Source: an uncultured Ruminococcus sp. (lineage in GTDB: Bacteria; Bacillota; Clostridia; Oscillospirales; Ruminococcaceae). Taken from it: a DNA stretch of 64,000 nt. Location of the stretch: NCBI GenBank assembly GCA_900538575.1, contig UPZA01000003.1, positions 1 to 64,000 of the forward strand, read 5' to 3'. The position numbers were made by a program, and so were the translations under genes. Below, piece by piece: positions 14,265 to 23,417 of the stretch. The notes below the pieces were generated by a model that saw only the letters and a program-made list of their open reading frames with translations, was not told the origin of the DNA and did not search any database. Every line of letters begins with the position of its first letter. The stretch's first letter is position 1.

Positions 14265-15272
14265 ATGCGTATAAGTAAAATTATATTAATTGGTATGATA
14301 TTAACAGTGATGTTAACAGGTTGCTTTAATAAGAAAAATAGTGAGATTAACAATAATGAATCGTTATTAAATAGTACAATTGATTATAGTTCATTTGAAA
14401 ATACTACAGAATTAAATAAAGATTTCACATTTAATACATCATTAAATGCTTTTTATAATAATAGTTCATATACTCCACTTGAGAACAAAATAGAAATTAA
14501 TAAAAATGAACTAGTAAACATAAAGGTTTTGACTAATGTAACTACGGATAAAAGTATGTATACAGAATATGCACCCATGCGTATGTGGATTTTAGCAGAT
14601 GGAAAGCCAATTGAATTTTGTATAAACAATAATGATAAATATAAAATATTTAACGATATATTTGTGGAAGTTGCCAATGATAATTTGACAGATGTAAGCT
14701 TTAATTGTTCATATGATGTAAATATAATAACAATAGTGTGTGTTTATTTCCCCGAGGATATTCCTGAACGTGGTTTAGGATCATATAGCGGAGAAATTTC
14801 GTATACAATATTAAATAGCGCACATTCTATAGATGATAATTTGAAAAATTCAAATTCCAATTCCAATTTCTATATTAATATACCTAAAAAAGAAGAATAT
14901 TATGGAATAGATATAGGTGAATTAACTGTAAAAGATAATGACAATAGGGCGCTAGAAACTCATTTTTATAATGACGTACTTCTTACTAATGAAAATAAAA
15001 ATTTGTATGTTAAGTTTAACAGTGGAGATAAAAAGGAAATTTCATATTATATTTTAGTTTTATGTGATGGAATGTTAGTGGATATTTTTGATGGAAACTA
15101 CTCTTATGAGGTGAATTGTTTAAACGGAAGCAGAACATATCAATATTGTATTCCAAATAACTATATCCCAGATTCAGGCTTGCATACATTTCAAGCAATT
15201 GCTATACCAGCAGATAAAAGTGAAGATTTAACTTCATATTCAACGCCTAAGATCAGAGTTCAAATCTCTTAA
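14265..15272 (+). CDS. Lipoprotein of unknown function (operon B)
   Basis: A 335-aa protein. The frame is open for 17 further codons upstream, but the ATG at 14265 starts a normal lipoprotein signal, MRISKIILIGMILTVMLTGC, with the lipobox LTGC at residues 17-20. A start at 14214 would overlap the terminator hairpin. The mature protein is rich in Asn, Ser and Asp and looks like a two-domain beta protein with a repeated fold: the segments around residues 80-180 and 220-335 both contain a tyrosine-rich strand ending in a threonine/serine turn. No family is recognised. It would be anchored to the outer face of the membrane beside the ABC transporter, possibly binding the peptide at 13727. Confidence 0.7.
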   Translation: MRISKIILIGMILTVMLTGCFNKKNSEINNNESLLNSTIDYSSFENTTELNKDFTFNTSLNAFYNNSSYTPLENKIEINKNELVNIKVLTNVTTDKSMYTEYAPMRMWILADGKPIEFCINNNDKYKIFNDIFVEVANDNLTDVSFNCSYDVNIITIVCVYFPEDIPERGLGSYSGEISYTILNSAHSIDDNLKNSNSNSNFYINIPKKEEYYGIDIGELTVKDNDNRALETHFYNDVLLTNENKNLYVKFNSGDKKEISYYILVLCDGMLVDIFDGNYSYEVNCLNGSRTYQYCIPNNYIPDSGLHTFQAIAIPADKSEDLTSYSTPKIRVQIS

Positions 15273-15507
15273 ATTAAAGGAGTCAAATACAAATAAATAT
15301 CCAATGGAGGTTCGTTAAGCTGTTTTTCGACAGAATATTTACAGAATGTTCACAAGCATTTTAGGGACTGGATTGTATTATAAATGAAAAGATTTTCATA
15401 TAACGAATAAGGATATTTAAGAAATAGCTGACGGAAAAGAGTTGAATAAGGGTCTAATATAAGCAAATTTCTGGCTGACCTCAATATAAACCGAAGGAGT
15501 TAATACT

Positions 15508-16617
15508 ATGCATTCATTTAAAAAAGCAATATGTATCATAAGTTCTTTTATTTTTATAACATTATGTGGTTGTAATCAAAGCAAAGGAGATTATGTAGAT
15601 CTATCAAATACCGAACAAAAAATTAAGGACAGTCAATTAAATATCAACTTAGATGATTTTGATTATGATGACAAACCATACAATATTATGAACCTAACTA
15701 CTACGGTTGATTCAAATTACTTTTATAATTTCAGTATTCCAAATACTAAAATCAATCTGCAAAGCGGCCGTGTACAGTATGTATGTCAAATTCCGGGATG
15801 CGCCCACGATGAAATTACTTCTCCGGGCTGTATAAGCTATCAGGATATAATTTCTCCTGTTGCCGTTTCTAATGGAATATACTACATAGACGGCAACAAA
15901 GTAATGTTTTTCAGCGGTAATGATCAGACTGTAATATTGACTAATGATTATTATACGGAGTACGAAGCTGAGATTTATCCTGATAATAAAAGCGTAATAA
16001 CCGCTTTGGTAAGACATAACAATTTGTTGTATATTGTTTGCCCGACTTATTATTTTACATATAACACTGATACAAAGGAAATTACTGCCCCTGCAACTAT
16101 ATCGGATAGTCTTTGTATGGGATTTTGTGCTGCTGACGGTTATCTTTATTTTACTACAGAAAATCTGGAGCTTTATATATACAAGATTGAGAGTGGAAAA
16201 ACTGAAAAGATTGCAGATAAGGTAGGTCAGGTTCGCGCTAAAAATGGATATATTTATTATGTAAAATATGAAAACGAAATACCTATTCTTTATACAGCAA
16301 AAGCTGACGGCTCAGGATCCGCAAAATTATTAGACGATTGCTATGTTAATTATTATGTAACTGATAATAGAATATATTATCAAAGCTATGTAACAAAAGA
16401 TTGCTATCAATATGATATTAAAAACAAGAAATCAACAAAGCTTGATTTGAAGTATACGTTTTCAGATGGTAAAGAATATATTAATTCGGAATATCTCAAT
16501 ATTGTATCCACCAGCGGCATGGGCTTTGTTTTTATCATTAATAGTACGGAGAAACTTATTTTTATTTTCGAAGATAATTCCACCGAATATAAAACAATTG
16601 AAATGGAGGAAGAGTAA
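15508..16617 (+). CDS. Lipoprotein with beta-propeller-like repeats (DUF5050-like)
   Basis: A 369-aa lipoprotein: the signal peptide reaches ITLCGC, with the lipid-attached Cys near residue 22. The mature part alternates strands with the pattern I-Y-Y-x-D/G (GIYYIDGN, GYLYFTTEN, GYIYYVKYE, NRIYYQSY), as in DUF5050 or six-bladed propeller lipoproteins of Clostridia. A Cys-rich insert, CQIPGCAHDE...GC (about residues 92-110), is also typical. Such proteins usually accompany ABC-2 transporters, and here the permease gene begins 2 bases after its stop. It may act as an extracellular sensor or substrate-binding partner. The 230 bases before it (15273-15507) hold no gene. The ATG has the site gaaggag. 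Confidence 0.72.
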   Translation: MHSFKKAICIISSFIFITLCGCNQSKGDYVDLSNTEQKIKDSQLNINLDDFDYDDKPYNIMNLTTTVDSNYFYNFSIPNTKINLQSGRVQYVCQIPGCAHDEITSPGCISYQDIISPVAVSNGIYYIDGNKVMFFSGNDQTVILTNDYYTEYEAEIYPDNKSVITALVRHNNLLYIVCPTYYFTYNTDTKEITAPATISDSLCMGFCAADGYLYFTTENLELYIYKIESGKTEKIADKVGQVRAKNGYIYYVKYENEIPILYTAKADGSGSAKLLDDCYVNYYVTDNRIYYQSYVTKDCYQYDIKNKKSTKLDLKYTFSDGKEYINSEYLNIVSTSGMGFVFIINSTEKLIFIFEDNSTEYKTIEMEEE

Positions 16618-16619
16618 GC

Positions 16620-17843
16620 GTGTTATATGAAATAAAAAAATTATTCTCTTCGCCGTTTACATATATTTGTATGTTAGTTGTATTCGTTTTTTTTTCAGTT
16701 TTTGCGGTAAATGCATTAAAGAGCAGAAACTCATCGAATAATGCGTATGAAGAATTATTGGCGGATATAAACAACAGTAAAATGTCAGACGAAGAAATTT
16801 TGATTGATTTATACAGCCAATTTGAACTGCTGCAAATTCAAATTAATGAACTGGGAGATTCGGCGTTTGAAAAGCCGGGTAAATACGGCAAAAACATTAT
16901 GGAGGACTATATTATTTACAGCAACGCATACAGCAATGCAAGCTATATTTATCAAAAATTTCCGAATAACCGCCGTCAGCTTGTAGAGGATGCATTGTAT
17001 AATATATCGGAGGAAAAGAGCAAGACTGATCCTAACACATCTGTTATAAAATCCAATGAGCTTGTTATAGAAAAATACAACAGAACTATTGATCTAAAGT
17101 TTAAAGACACAGGTAATATTGAAGGTGTGCAGCTTTTCTTCGATAATACCATATGGGAATATGCAATGATTGCATTTGTTGTAATGTTGGCTGTAAGGAT
17201 GTTCACAATGGATATTTCATGCGGCGCATATAAAATGATCCATTCTTCACTTAACGGACAGCGCAGTTTATTTATAAAACAATTTGCTTCAGTTTCAGTT
17301 GTTGTAACAGCAATAACAGTTTTTACAGCTTTGATCCAGATTATATTCGGAAAAATATTCTTTGATGTAAATGATCTGTCACTGCCCTTGCAAAGCTTTC
17401 CCGAATTTGAATTTTGTCCGTATTTGATTTCAACAGGTATTTATTTTTTGATAAAATTTTTGTGTAAACTATTGTTTTATATTATGATCGCGGCAATTAC
17501 AGCTATGGTGTCGGTTTTATGCCGTAAACAGTTTGTGTCATATGCTGTTTCCTTATCTGCCGGAATAATTCCTTTAATAATAATTACTTATTATTTCATA
17601 TATACAACTGAAAACGCAAGCGCCTTAGCGTCAGAATATAAAATTTACAACAGTTTAAGATGCTTTCTGCCGCAAGGACTTTTAAACATAAAAAGTTATT
17701 TCAGGACATTTGACTATATTGATATTTTCGGTTTCCAGATAAGCAGACTTTTTCTTGTTTTGCTTATTTCTGCTGTTATAATGTTGACTTGCCTTGCTGT
17801 TGCATTAAGAAAATATGGTAAATCGAAAGAGGTGACGATATGA
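16620..17843 (+). CDS. ABC-2 type permease (operon B)
   Basis: A 407-aa membrane protein starting at GTG. It has one N-terminal transmembrane helix (about residues 10-32), an extracellular domain of about 150 residues, and then five more helices grouped from about 180 to 400, the ABC-2 exporter layout. It overlaps the ATPase gene by four bases (ATGA at 17840-17843). It pairs with the second permease at 18715. Substrate unknown; context suggests the peptide or lipoprotein products of the operon. Confidence 0.8.
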   Translation: MLYEIKKLFSSPFTYICMLVVFVFFSVFAVNALKSRNSSNNAYEELLADINNSKMSDEEILIDLYSQFELLQIQINELGDSAFEKPGKYGKNIMEDYIIYSNAYSNASYIYQKFPNNRRQLVEDALYNISEEKSKTDPNTSVIKSNELVIEKYNRTIDLKFKDTGNIEGVQLFFDNTIWEYAMIAFVVMLAVRMFTMDISCGAYKMIHSSLNGQRSLFIKQFASVSVVVTAITVFTALIQIIFGKIFFDVNDLSLPLQSFPEFEFCPYLISTGIYFLIKFLCKLLFYIMIAAITAMVSVLCRKQFVSYAVSLSAGIIPLIIITYYFIYTTENASALASEYKIYNSLRCFLPQGLLNIKSYFRTFDYIDIFGFQISRLFLVLLISAVIMLTCLAVALRKYGKSKEVTI

Positions 17844-18718
17844 AGCTTGTATTTAATAACATTTCAAAGAAATATAAAACCAAAATTGCGCTTGATGATT
17901 TTAACATTACACTGACAGACGGTATACAGGCGCTTCTTGGACCGAACGGTGCGGGAAAAAGTACTCTTATGAATATTCTTGCAGGATTAACCAAGCCAAG
18001 CAGCGGAAATATCACGCTTGATAATGAAGATACTGTAAAAATGGGAGCAAAATTTCGCGGCATATTAGGATATTTACCTCAGAATCCGGGCTTTTATCCG
18101 TCATTCACAGGATATGATCTAATGAAATATTTCTCTGTTTTAAAAGGCATTGCAGGTCCGGAAAGCAGAATAGATGAGCTTCTTGAATTTGTAAATCTTT
18201 CGTCAGACTCCAACAGAAAATACGGTGAATATTCAGGAGGAATGAAACGTCGTCTAGGCATTGCCGTTTCTCTTCTAAATGATCCGAAGGTGCTTATTCT
18301 TGACGAACCTACAGCCGGTCTTGATCCTAAAGAGCGCATGAGGTTCAGAAATATATTGAGCCGAATCGGAAGAAATAAAATAATTATAATAGCAACGCAT
18401 ATAGTTTCAGATGTTGAAACGATTGCGGATAATGTAATACTTTTGAAGTCGGGCAAGCTTATACTTTCCGGAAGCACTTCGCAGGTTGAAGAGCATATAG
18501 TAGGAAAGGTATGGAATAAACCTTCAGATATAAATGAAGCTGAAGAATATGTTCTGTTAAATTCCAATGCAAACATAATCAAGCACGGAGAAGAAGTAAG
18601 CCTGCACATTGTGTCTGACGTAAAACCATTTGAAAATGCTGTTGCAGCGCAGCCAACTCTTGAAGATGTATATATGTACTTTTTTGACGAAGGCGGTATG
18701 GCTGGTGAGAAAAAATGA
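17840..18718 (+). CDS. ABC transporter ATP-binding protein (operon B)
   Basis: A 292-aa ATPase of the ABC-2/CcmA type. Walker A is GPNGAGKS near residue 36, the signature YSGGMKRR near 132 and Walker B VLILDEPTAGLDP near 151, with the switch His in ATHIVSD. The C-terminal 80 residues form the accessory domain usual in this class. It is translationally coupled on both sides (four-base overlaps at 17840 and 18715). It energises the permeases at 16620 and 18715. Confidence 0.94.
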   Translation: MKLVFNNISKKYKTKIALDDFNITLTDGIQALLGPNGAGKSTLMNILAGLTKPSSGNITLDNEDTVKMGAKFRGILGYLPQNPGFYPSFTGYDLMKYFSVLKGIAGPESRIDELLEFVNLSSDSNRKYGEYSGGMKRRLGIAVSLLNDPKVLILDEPTAGLDPKERMRFRNILSRIGRNKIIIIATHIVSDVETIADNVILLKSGKLILSGSTSQVEEHIVGKVWNKPSDINEAEEYVLLNSNANIIKHGEEVSLHIVSDVKPFENAVAAQPTLEDVYMYFFDEGGMAGEKK

Positions 18719-19740
18719 AAATTATACTTTATGAATTTAGAAAATTAATATATTCAAAAAGATCCCTTATAATCATTGCCGCTGTTTTAATGCAGATATT
18801 ATTAATATTAGTTCCCAGAAATTTTGAGCATGAATATTCCGATGAGATATATATAAATTATATGAAACAGCTTGAAGGCGAATATACTGAGGAAAAACGC
18901 AATATAATTTTGAACAGGTATTATGAAATAAATCAGACTATAAACGAGCATGAAAACATGATAACTGCGTACAAGCAAAATACGATTTTACTTGATGAAT
19001 TTGAAGCGCATAATTCCGATTTCAATAGAGCTCTGGCAGAACTTTCAACAATTGAATATCTGATGCAGAAGTGCAGCTATTTTGATGAGATCGGCGAAGG
19101 AGTATTCTTTTATGATACCCCGTGGATAGATTTTTTCACTAATTCGGGATTTAATTATATTGTCGCGCTGACAATTATCTGCTTAATAATACCTGTATTT
19201 GACAGCGAGTATCAATCTGAAGCTGCTGCCATGCTGCTAACGTCAAAATACGGAAAAAATTATGTGTGCATATCAAAGCTCATTATGGTCATAGTATTGG
19301 CGTTTGCAGTTGCTTTAGCTTTGTACATAGTTCAATATGTAACATTTGTACTGCACATAAAGGCGGATCATTCTGATCTTGACATCAAAAACTTGATGGG
19401 ATACAAAGCGTTTTCTGGCGATTCATTAAAGCAATATTATATGAATGACGCTGTTATCAAATCATTTTCATGCGCAGCTGCGGCATTATTTATTTGTGCA
19501 GTCAGCATTTTTGCAAAAAATACGGTATTCACCTTTTTCATATCTTTTGTATTTATTGTGTGCCCGTACTTTATTTCATCTTTTTTCCGCGGCAGTTGGT
19601 TTGAATATGCTTTTGCTGCAAATCAGCTCGGAGCTATGTATTCAGAAGATCTGAATATTTATGCTTTATCTGTCACATATATATTAAAAGCTTCTCTTTA
19701 TTCCGGATTCTGTATTCGCAAATGGGGAAAACTTCAGTAA
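18715..19740 (+). CDS. Second ABC-2 type permease (operon B)
   Basis: A 341-aa membrane protein with an N-terminal helix at residues 17-34, a loop of about 100 residues, and further helices near 147-167, 190-215, 243-263 and 270-292. The start overlaps the ATPase stop by four bases. It is the last gene of operon B and ends 36 bases before the tRNA-Leu attachment repeat; the C-terminus (CIRKWGKLQ) is short and polar, and a full ABC-2 permease would have about one more helix, so truncation by the element boundary is possible. Confidence 0.75.
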   Translation: MKIILYEFRKLIYSKRSLIIIAAVLMQILLILVPRNFEHEYSDEIYINYMKQLEGEYTEEKRNIILNRYYEINQTINEHENMITAYKQNTILLDEFEAHNSDFNRALAELSTIEYLMQKCSYFDEIGEGVFFYDTPWIDFFTNSGFNYIVALTIICLIIPVFDSEYQSEAAAMLLTSKYGKNYVCISKLIMVIVLAFAVALALYIVQYVTFVLHIKADHSDLDIKNLMGYKAFSGDSLKQYYMNDAVIKSFSCAAAALFICAVSIFAKNTVFTFFISFVFIVCPYFISSFFRGSWFEYAFAANQLGAMYSEDLNIYALSVTYILKASLYSGFCIRKWGKLQ

Positions 19741-19776
19741 CTCTGCTGTACGTCAAATAAGTCGGGGATTACTTTG

Positions 19777-19849
19777 CACTATCGTTACCCTACCCTCAGG
19801 TGCCAGTCGGGGAAACTCGGTGCAGGTTCAACTCCTGTTATCCGCACCA
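19777..19849 (+). repeat. Attachment-site remnant 2: 3' part of tRNA-Leu
   Basis: Bases 19796-19849 are identical to 8865-8918: anticodon-loop start, variable hairpin with GAAA loop, T-arm and acceptor strand with CCA. The upstream arm (from about 19777) differs in only about 3 of 19 bases from copy 1. It marks the right end of the second element. Confidence 0.88.
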
Positions 19850-19853
19850 TATC

Positions 19854-19892
19854 TGCACCTAACGAATGATACAATCGTTGGGTGCATTTTTA
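19854..19892 (+). terminator. Terminator behind the tRNA-Leu remnant
   Basis: The arms TGCACCTAACGA/TCGTTGGGTGCA with a 9-nt loop are followed by TTTTTATTT. It is probably the original tRNA terminator or the end of operon B. Sequence from 19893 to 20101 shows only short repeats of aaacgat and no gene. Confidence 0.85.
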
Positions 19893-20101
19893 TTTAAAAA
19901 AGCCGAGAAACAGGTGTTTTTTGGCAATCATCAAACGATAACAGCCACAGTGAGGTTAAAATCACTTTGGCTGTTTGTCATTTTCGGGGTAAAATAAAAC
20001 GATATCAAGTTGTCGTTTTATTTTAGGGATTAACGTTTTTTAATGCTATCGTTTTCTGATTAAATCGTTTAATTTGTCTCATTATGTAATTGCTCAGATA
20101 A

Positions 20102-20461
20102 TTAAGCCCATATAATTGCATAATCTGCTTTCTTTTCCACAATTGTCTTCACGATTTCTTATTGACAGCTCATCGCATCTTCCGTAATAATTTTTTCAGT
20201 GATATCTAAAGCCGCAAGCAATTCCGGCACTGCTGTGATTTCATTTGATTTTTCGTCTGTTGACAGTTGTCCTACAACCATCTGATTTGCCCACGCACTT
20301 ACCATATGGATCAGATTTTTGCCTGTATCCTTGCTTCTTCTCACAATTTTTCCATCAATACTGACAATTTCTCCGTTTGTTCATCGGCAGCCAGCGGATA
20401 CCCACTGGATAAAACATTTTTCAAATTCTTCCGAATTAATCATAGACCACACTCTTTGCAT
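20102..20461 (-). pseudogene. Remnant of an ISAs1-family transposase
   Basis: The minus-strand frame reads VSIDGKIVRRSKD, then HMVSAWANQMVVGQ, then DEKSNEITAVPELLAALDI and ITEDAMSCQ, the hallmark core of ISAs1/H-repeat transposases including the DDE region. Upstream in the same frame FEKCFIQWV also fits, but a TGA interrupts before SIDGK, and a TAA stands where Lys is expected after MSCQ, followed by EIVKTIVEKKADYAI. Both ends of the gene are missing. It is an inactive relic near the left edge of the NRPS segment. Confidence 0.82.
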
Positions 20462-20562
20462 GGCGCCGTGTAAAAGTCAGACAAACTGGGCAGGACTTGC
20501 TGCGATCGAAATGGAATATTCAGCGCATATGACGATTTACTGGTTTCCTATATAATTCAGGG

Positions 20563-20591
20563 TTGACAAACTGATATAGGCACGGTATAAT
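20563..20591 (+). promoter_or_regulatory. Consensus promoter upstream of the NRPS operon
   Basis: TTGACA (20563-20568), 17 bp and TATAAT (20586-20591), a perfect sigma-A match. The 50-bp palindrome begins 17 bases after the -10 box, so a bound repressor could block it. Confidence 0.85.
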
Positions 20592-20608
20592 ATTAAACAG
20601 GAACATTT

Positions 20609-20658
20609 TGTATCACTGCTTAAAAGTTAGCTATAGCTAACTTTTAAGCAGTGATACA
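20609..20658. promoter_or_regulatory. Perfect 50-bp palindrome, operator candidate
   Basis: Bases 20609-20658 equal their own reverse complement without a mismatch, centred between 20633 and 20634. The core is AGTTAGCTATAGCTAACT. No T tract follows, so it is not a plain terminator. The core resembles GTTAG...CTAAC half-sites of DtxR/IdeR-type iron boxes and recurs at 20801-20822. Confidence 0.75.
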
Positions 20659-20800
20659 TTGGCAAGAGAAAAAGTTTTTTGGCGATCAAATAATCATTTG
20701 TGTAAATGTCCGCAAGGGTACTGTTAACGTTGTTGCGGATGATCTATTCGTAAATAGCAGAATATTTCGGTCTATAGATAGGACTTATTTTTTTGAAGTT

Positions 20801-20822
20801 TTAGTTAGCCATAGCAAACTAA
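20801..20822. promoter_or_regulatory. Second copy of the palindromic operator core
   Basis: A 22-bp imperfect palindrome (9 of 11 pairs match) containing AGTTAGCCATAGCAAACT, closely related to the core at 20625-20642. It lies 101 bases before the first gene of the NRPS operon. Two copies suggest cooperative or two-promoter control. Confidence 0.6.
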
Positions 20823-20922
20823 ATGGTTTACATTTTAACTTATAGTCTGTATTCCTACAGATTATGTATTGTAAGATAAGTTGCACAAATATTTGCATCG
20901 TATAAAAAAGGAGTAATGATAA

Positions 20923-21150
20923 ATGACTGAAACTGAAGAAAGAATATTGGAAGTGTGGAAGCAGGTATTCGGTAGAGAGGATTTTGGTATAGACGATAAT
21001 TTTTTTGAATTGGGTGGCAATTCTCTTATGGCTATGCGTATATATATGAAACTGTCGGAAGAAGTAGATGGATTGGAAATATATGACTTTTTTGAATGTC
21101 TTTCTGTTCGTGCAATAGCAAAGAAAGTAGATAAAAAAAGGTTGAGTTGA
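20923..21150 (+). CDS. Stand-alone peptidyl/acyl carrier protein
   Basis: A 75-aa carrier domain. The phosphopantetheine site is FELGGNSLMAMRI, with Ser near residue 35, and helices II and III follow in the normal spacing. The protein would carry an acyl or aminoacyl group on a 4'-phosphopantetheine arm attached by the PPTase at 47599. It has no attached adenylation domain, so it must be loaded in trans; it may hold the starter unit passed to the first Cy domain. It is the first gene of the NRPS operon, with the ribosome-binding site aaaggag. Confidence 0.92.
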   Translation: MTETEERILEVWKQVFGREDFGIDDNFFELGGNSLMAMRIYMKLSEEVDGLEIYDFFECLSVRAIAKKVDKKRLS

Positions 21151-21206
21151 GTTTGTATGTACTATAACAATTGCAAAAATATCATCCTGAAAACAAGGAG
21201 AATTTT

Positions 21207-22295
21207 ATGAAAAAGATTGGAGTAATTGGCTGTGGCGGAACGATAGGTCCTATTATTTGCAGTTACCTTTCGAGTGCAAATGTCGAAATCATTGGCGGTC
21301 AGCGGAGTGAACCTGATTTTTGCAAATATCCTGAAAACTTCAGGTGGAAACATCTCGATATAAATGACGGTGAAGAACTTTCAGATTTTTGCGGCGAATG
21401 TGATGTTGTACTCAATTGTGCAGGCCCTGCATACGTTTTATTTGAAAAAGTGGCTCTTGCTTCAGCGAAGGCAGGCGCGGTGTATGTCGATGTTACTGAT
21501 GCACTGATGTTTAACGATGAGGTTATGTCAAGAGTGGACGGCAAAGGAAAGTTTTATATAGCTGCAGGGTATTATCCCGGAATAACCGGTGTGATGCTAA
21601 AAAAGGTGATAGAACAATTTGACAGGATAGACAGTCTGACAGGATACTCAGGAGGCTCGGAAATATATTCCGTTATGAGTTATCTTGATATAATAATGAG
21701 CGGCTCAAGTCCCCGCTGTATTAACGGATACTATAAAAACGGTAAACCTGTTAAATGCGGTAACGGTTTTGAAAGTTGCGATAACGAACTTTTTGATAAA
21801 AAAATAATGATGAAACAGTTTCTTGGCAATGAGCTGTATTCAGCGCTGAAAACATATCCCGATGATATGATAGAGGAATGCCGCTGGTATAATATTACAA
21901 GCGATAATGTGGTGGGCCTTATGGCTATGAAATATTATCAACTTTGCAATGAAATGGATTTTCATCAGCTTTACTCGGAACTGTCGAAATACTTGGAAAA
22001 AATTGAAACAAAGACACCGAATGATGAGTGGTCTTTGCTGTATATCATCGCTAAAGGAATAAAGGACGACGAAATAAAAAATGTCAAGCTCCGTATTGAC
22101 TTAAAAAATACTATGGATATAACGGCGTATTCGGCGGCATCTGTGATACTTGCAGTACTTGAAAGAAACGACGATATAGGCATATACTGGGCAAATGATA
22201 TACTTTCGGAAAATATAATGGATGATTACAGAAAAAAATGTAAAGAAAAAGGCATATACTGCGGTTGGCAGTTTGATGAAGAATATGAGATATGA
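21207..22295 (+). CDS. Saccharopine-dehydrogenase-like NAD(P)-dependent reductase
   Basis: A 362-aa oxidoreductase. The N-terminus has a Rossmann fingerprint, GVIGCGGTIG, and the fold features of the saccharopine dehydrogenase NADP-binding domain (DVVLNCAGPAY near residue 70, YVDVTD near 95, AAGYYPGITG near 116). The start at 21207 follows aaggagaatttt; the earlier ATG at 21171 lacks a site. In thiazoline NRPS pathways a reductase (PchG/YbtU type, a different family) reduces a thiazoline ring to thiazolidine, and this protein may do the same job here. That role is inference from position between the carrier protein and the Cy modules. It could also make an unusual amino acid precursor. Confidence 0.78.
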   Translation: MKKIGVIGCGGTIGPIICSYLSSANVEIIGGQRSEPDFCKYPENFRWKHLDINDGEELSDFCGECDVVLNCAGPAYVLFEKVALASAKAGAVYVDVTDALMFNDEVMSRVDGKGKFYIAAGYYPGITGVMLKKVIEQFDRIDSLTGYSGGSEIYSVMSYLDIIMSGSSPRCINGYYKNGKPVKCGNGFESCDNELFDKKIMMKQFLGNELYSALKTYPDDMIEECRWYNITSDNVVGLMAMKYYQLCNEMDFHQLYSELSKYLEKIETKTPNDEWSLLYIIAKGIKDDEIKNVKLRIDLKNTMDITAYSAASVILAVLERNDDIGIYWANDILSENIMDDYRKKCKEKGIYCGWQFDEEYEI

Positions 22296-22676
22296 TAAGA
22301 GAAAGATGAAAAACGAGCTTGTTTGTATTCTGTAATATTGTTGGCATCAGTGATACCGATACAGGTATAAATCCGTGTTTTATGCACATCGGATTCATAA
22401 CAATTCTGACGGAAGATTTTAAATGTCATATATCAACTTCGACTTGAAAGAGATAAGTTTAAGGACTGCTTGTTTGCGCCATTTCAATTTATGCCTAAAT
22501 AGAGAATCGAACCATATAATTATGCGGGGTTGCCGCTATACAGCCCTGCCGCTCGCCTCCACGGTTTCTGTAGTTGACCGTTTCACTCAACTACATTATA
22601 TCGCATAAACAATTTTAGCGAAAGCGCTTTTTTCATAACCATATTGGTGTCTTTCGCAGAAAGGCGGATTATAATT
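22296..22676. other. Gene-free insert within the NRPS operon
   Basis: About 380 bases with no supported gene between the reductase and the first thioesterase. It holds a 9-bp stem-loop (TGTAGTTGA/TCAACTACA, 22569-22595) and, in 22530-22570, a GC-rich patch unlike the rest of the operon. It may be an internal promoter or regulatory region or an inserted relic. Confidence 0.45.
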
Positions 22677-23417
22677 ATGAAGATATTTTGCTTTCCTTAC
22701 GCAGGAGGTTCATCGTCAGTTTTTGCCAAATGGAGATCGTATATGCCCCGTGATATTGAAATAGTAGCGCCGGAACTTGCAGGCAGAGGCGCAAGGTTCA
22801 AAGATGAGCCCTATACGTCCATACAGTCAGCAGCTAATGATATTTACAACACCATCTCCAAGAACTACGACGGGGATAAATTTGCGATATTCGGGCACAG
22901 CATGGGTTGTTTTATAGTCTATGAACTGTACAGAAGGATAAGCGAGGACTCTGAAATGAAGAAAAATCTTGTACATATATTTATGTCCGGAAATTATGCT
23001 CCTCATCTCAACAACGACAGCGCACATCTTACCGAATTCCACAAAATGGACAATGAGGGCATGAAGCGTGAATTGATAAGACTTGGAGGGATATCCGAGG
23101 AAGTGATCGAAGAACCGCTGTTTGTGAAGTATTTTCTCCCTATAATACGTTCCGATTACCAAATGACCGAAACTTACTGTTCGGAAATGACCGAAAAATT
23201 CTGCTGCGGCTGTACTGTTTTCAACGGTCTGGAGGACGAACTTACCGAATCCGATCTAATATCATGGAAGAAGTATTCTCCCCGTGGTTTTTCCATAAAG
23301 AATTTTCCGGGAAATCATTTCTTTATCAATGAACACTGTGACCTTGTTACAGCACAGATAAGCAAAACATTGAGAAAATACATCAGAAATGTGAGAGGGG
23401 ATCATGTAAAACTATGA
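22677..23417 (+). CDS. Type II thioesterase, Ser nucleophile (pair 1)
   Basis: A 246-aa alpha/beta hydrolase of the type II (external) thioesterase family. The N-terminus CFPYAGGSSSVFAKW forms the oxyanion-hole strand, the nucleophile elbow is GHSMG near residue 80, the Asp lies near 190 (NGLEDELTE), and the His is in FPGNHFFIN near 215. Such enzymes clear mis-primed or stalled carrier proteins; some also release product. The in-frame start at 22644 has no site; 22677 follows aaaggcgg. The stop overlaps the start of the next thioesterase by four bases. It resembles the hydrolase at 30740 more than its neighbour. Confidence 0.93.
   Translation: MKIFCFPYAGGSSSVFAKWRSYMPRDIEIVAPELAGRGARFKDEPYTSIQSAANDIYNTISKNYDGDKFAIFGHSMGCFIVYELYRRISEDSEMKKNLVHIFMSGNYAPHLNNDSAHLTEFHKMDNEGMKRELIRLGGISEEVIEEPLFVKYFLPIIRSDYQMTETYCSEMTEKFCCGCTVFNGLEDELTESDLISWKKYSPRGFSIKNFPGNHFFINEHCDLVTAQISKTLRKYIRNVRGDHVKL

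Noticed and set aside
20651..20845. 64-aa plus-strand frame before the NRPS operon
   Set aside because: It starts inside the 50-bp palindrome, ends near the second operator, lacks a ribosome-binding site and is better explained as leader.
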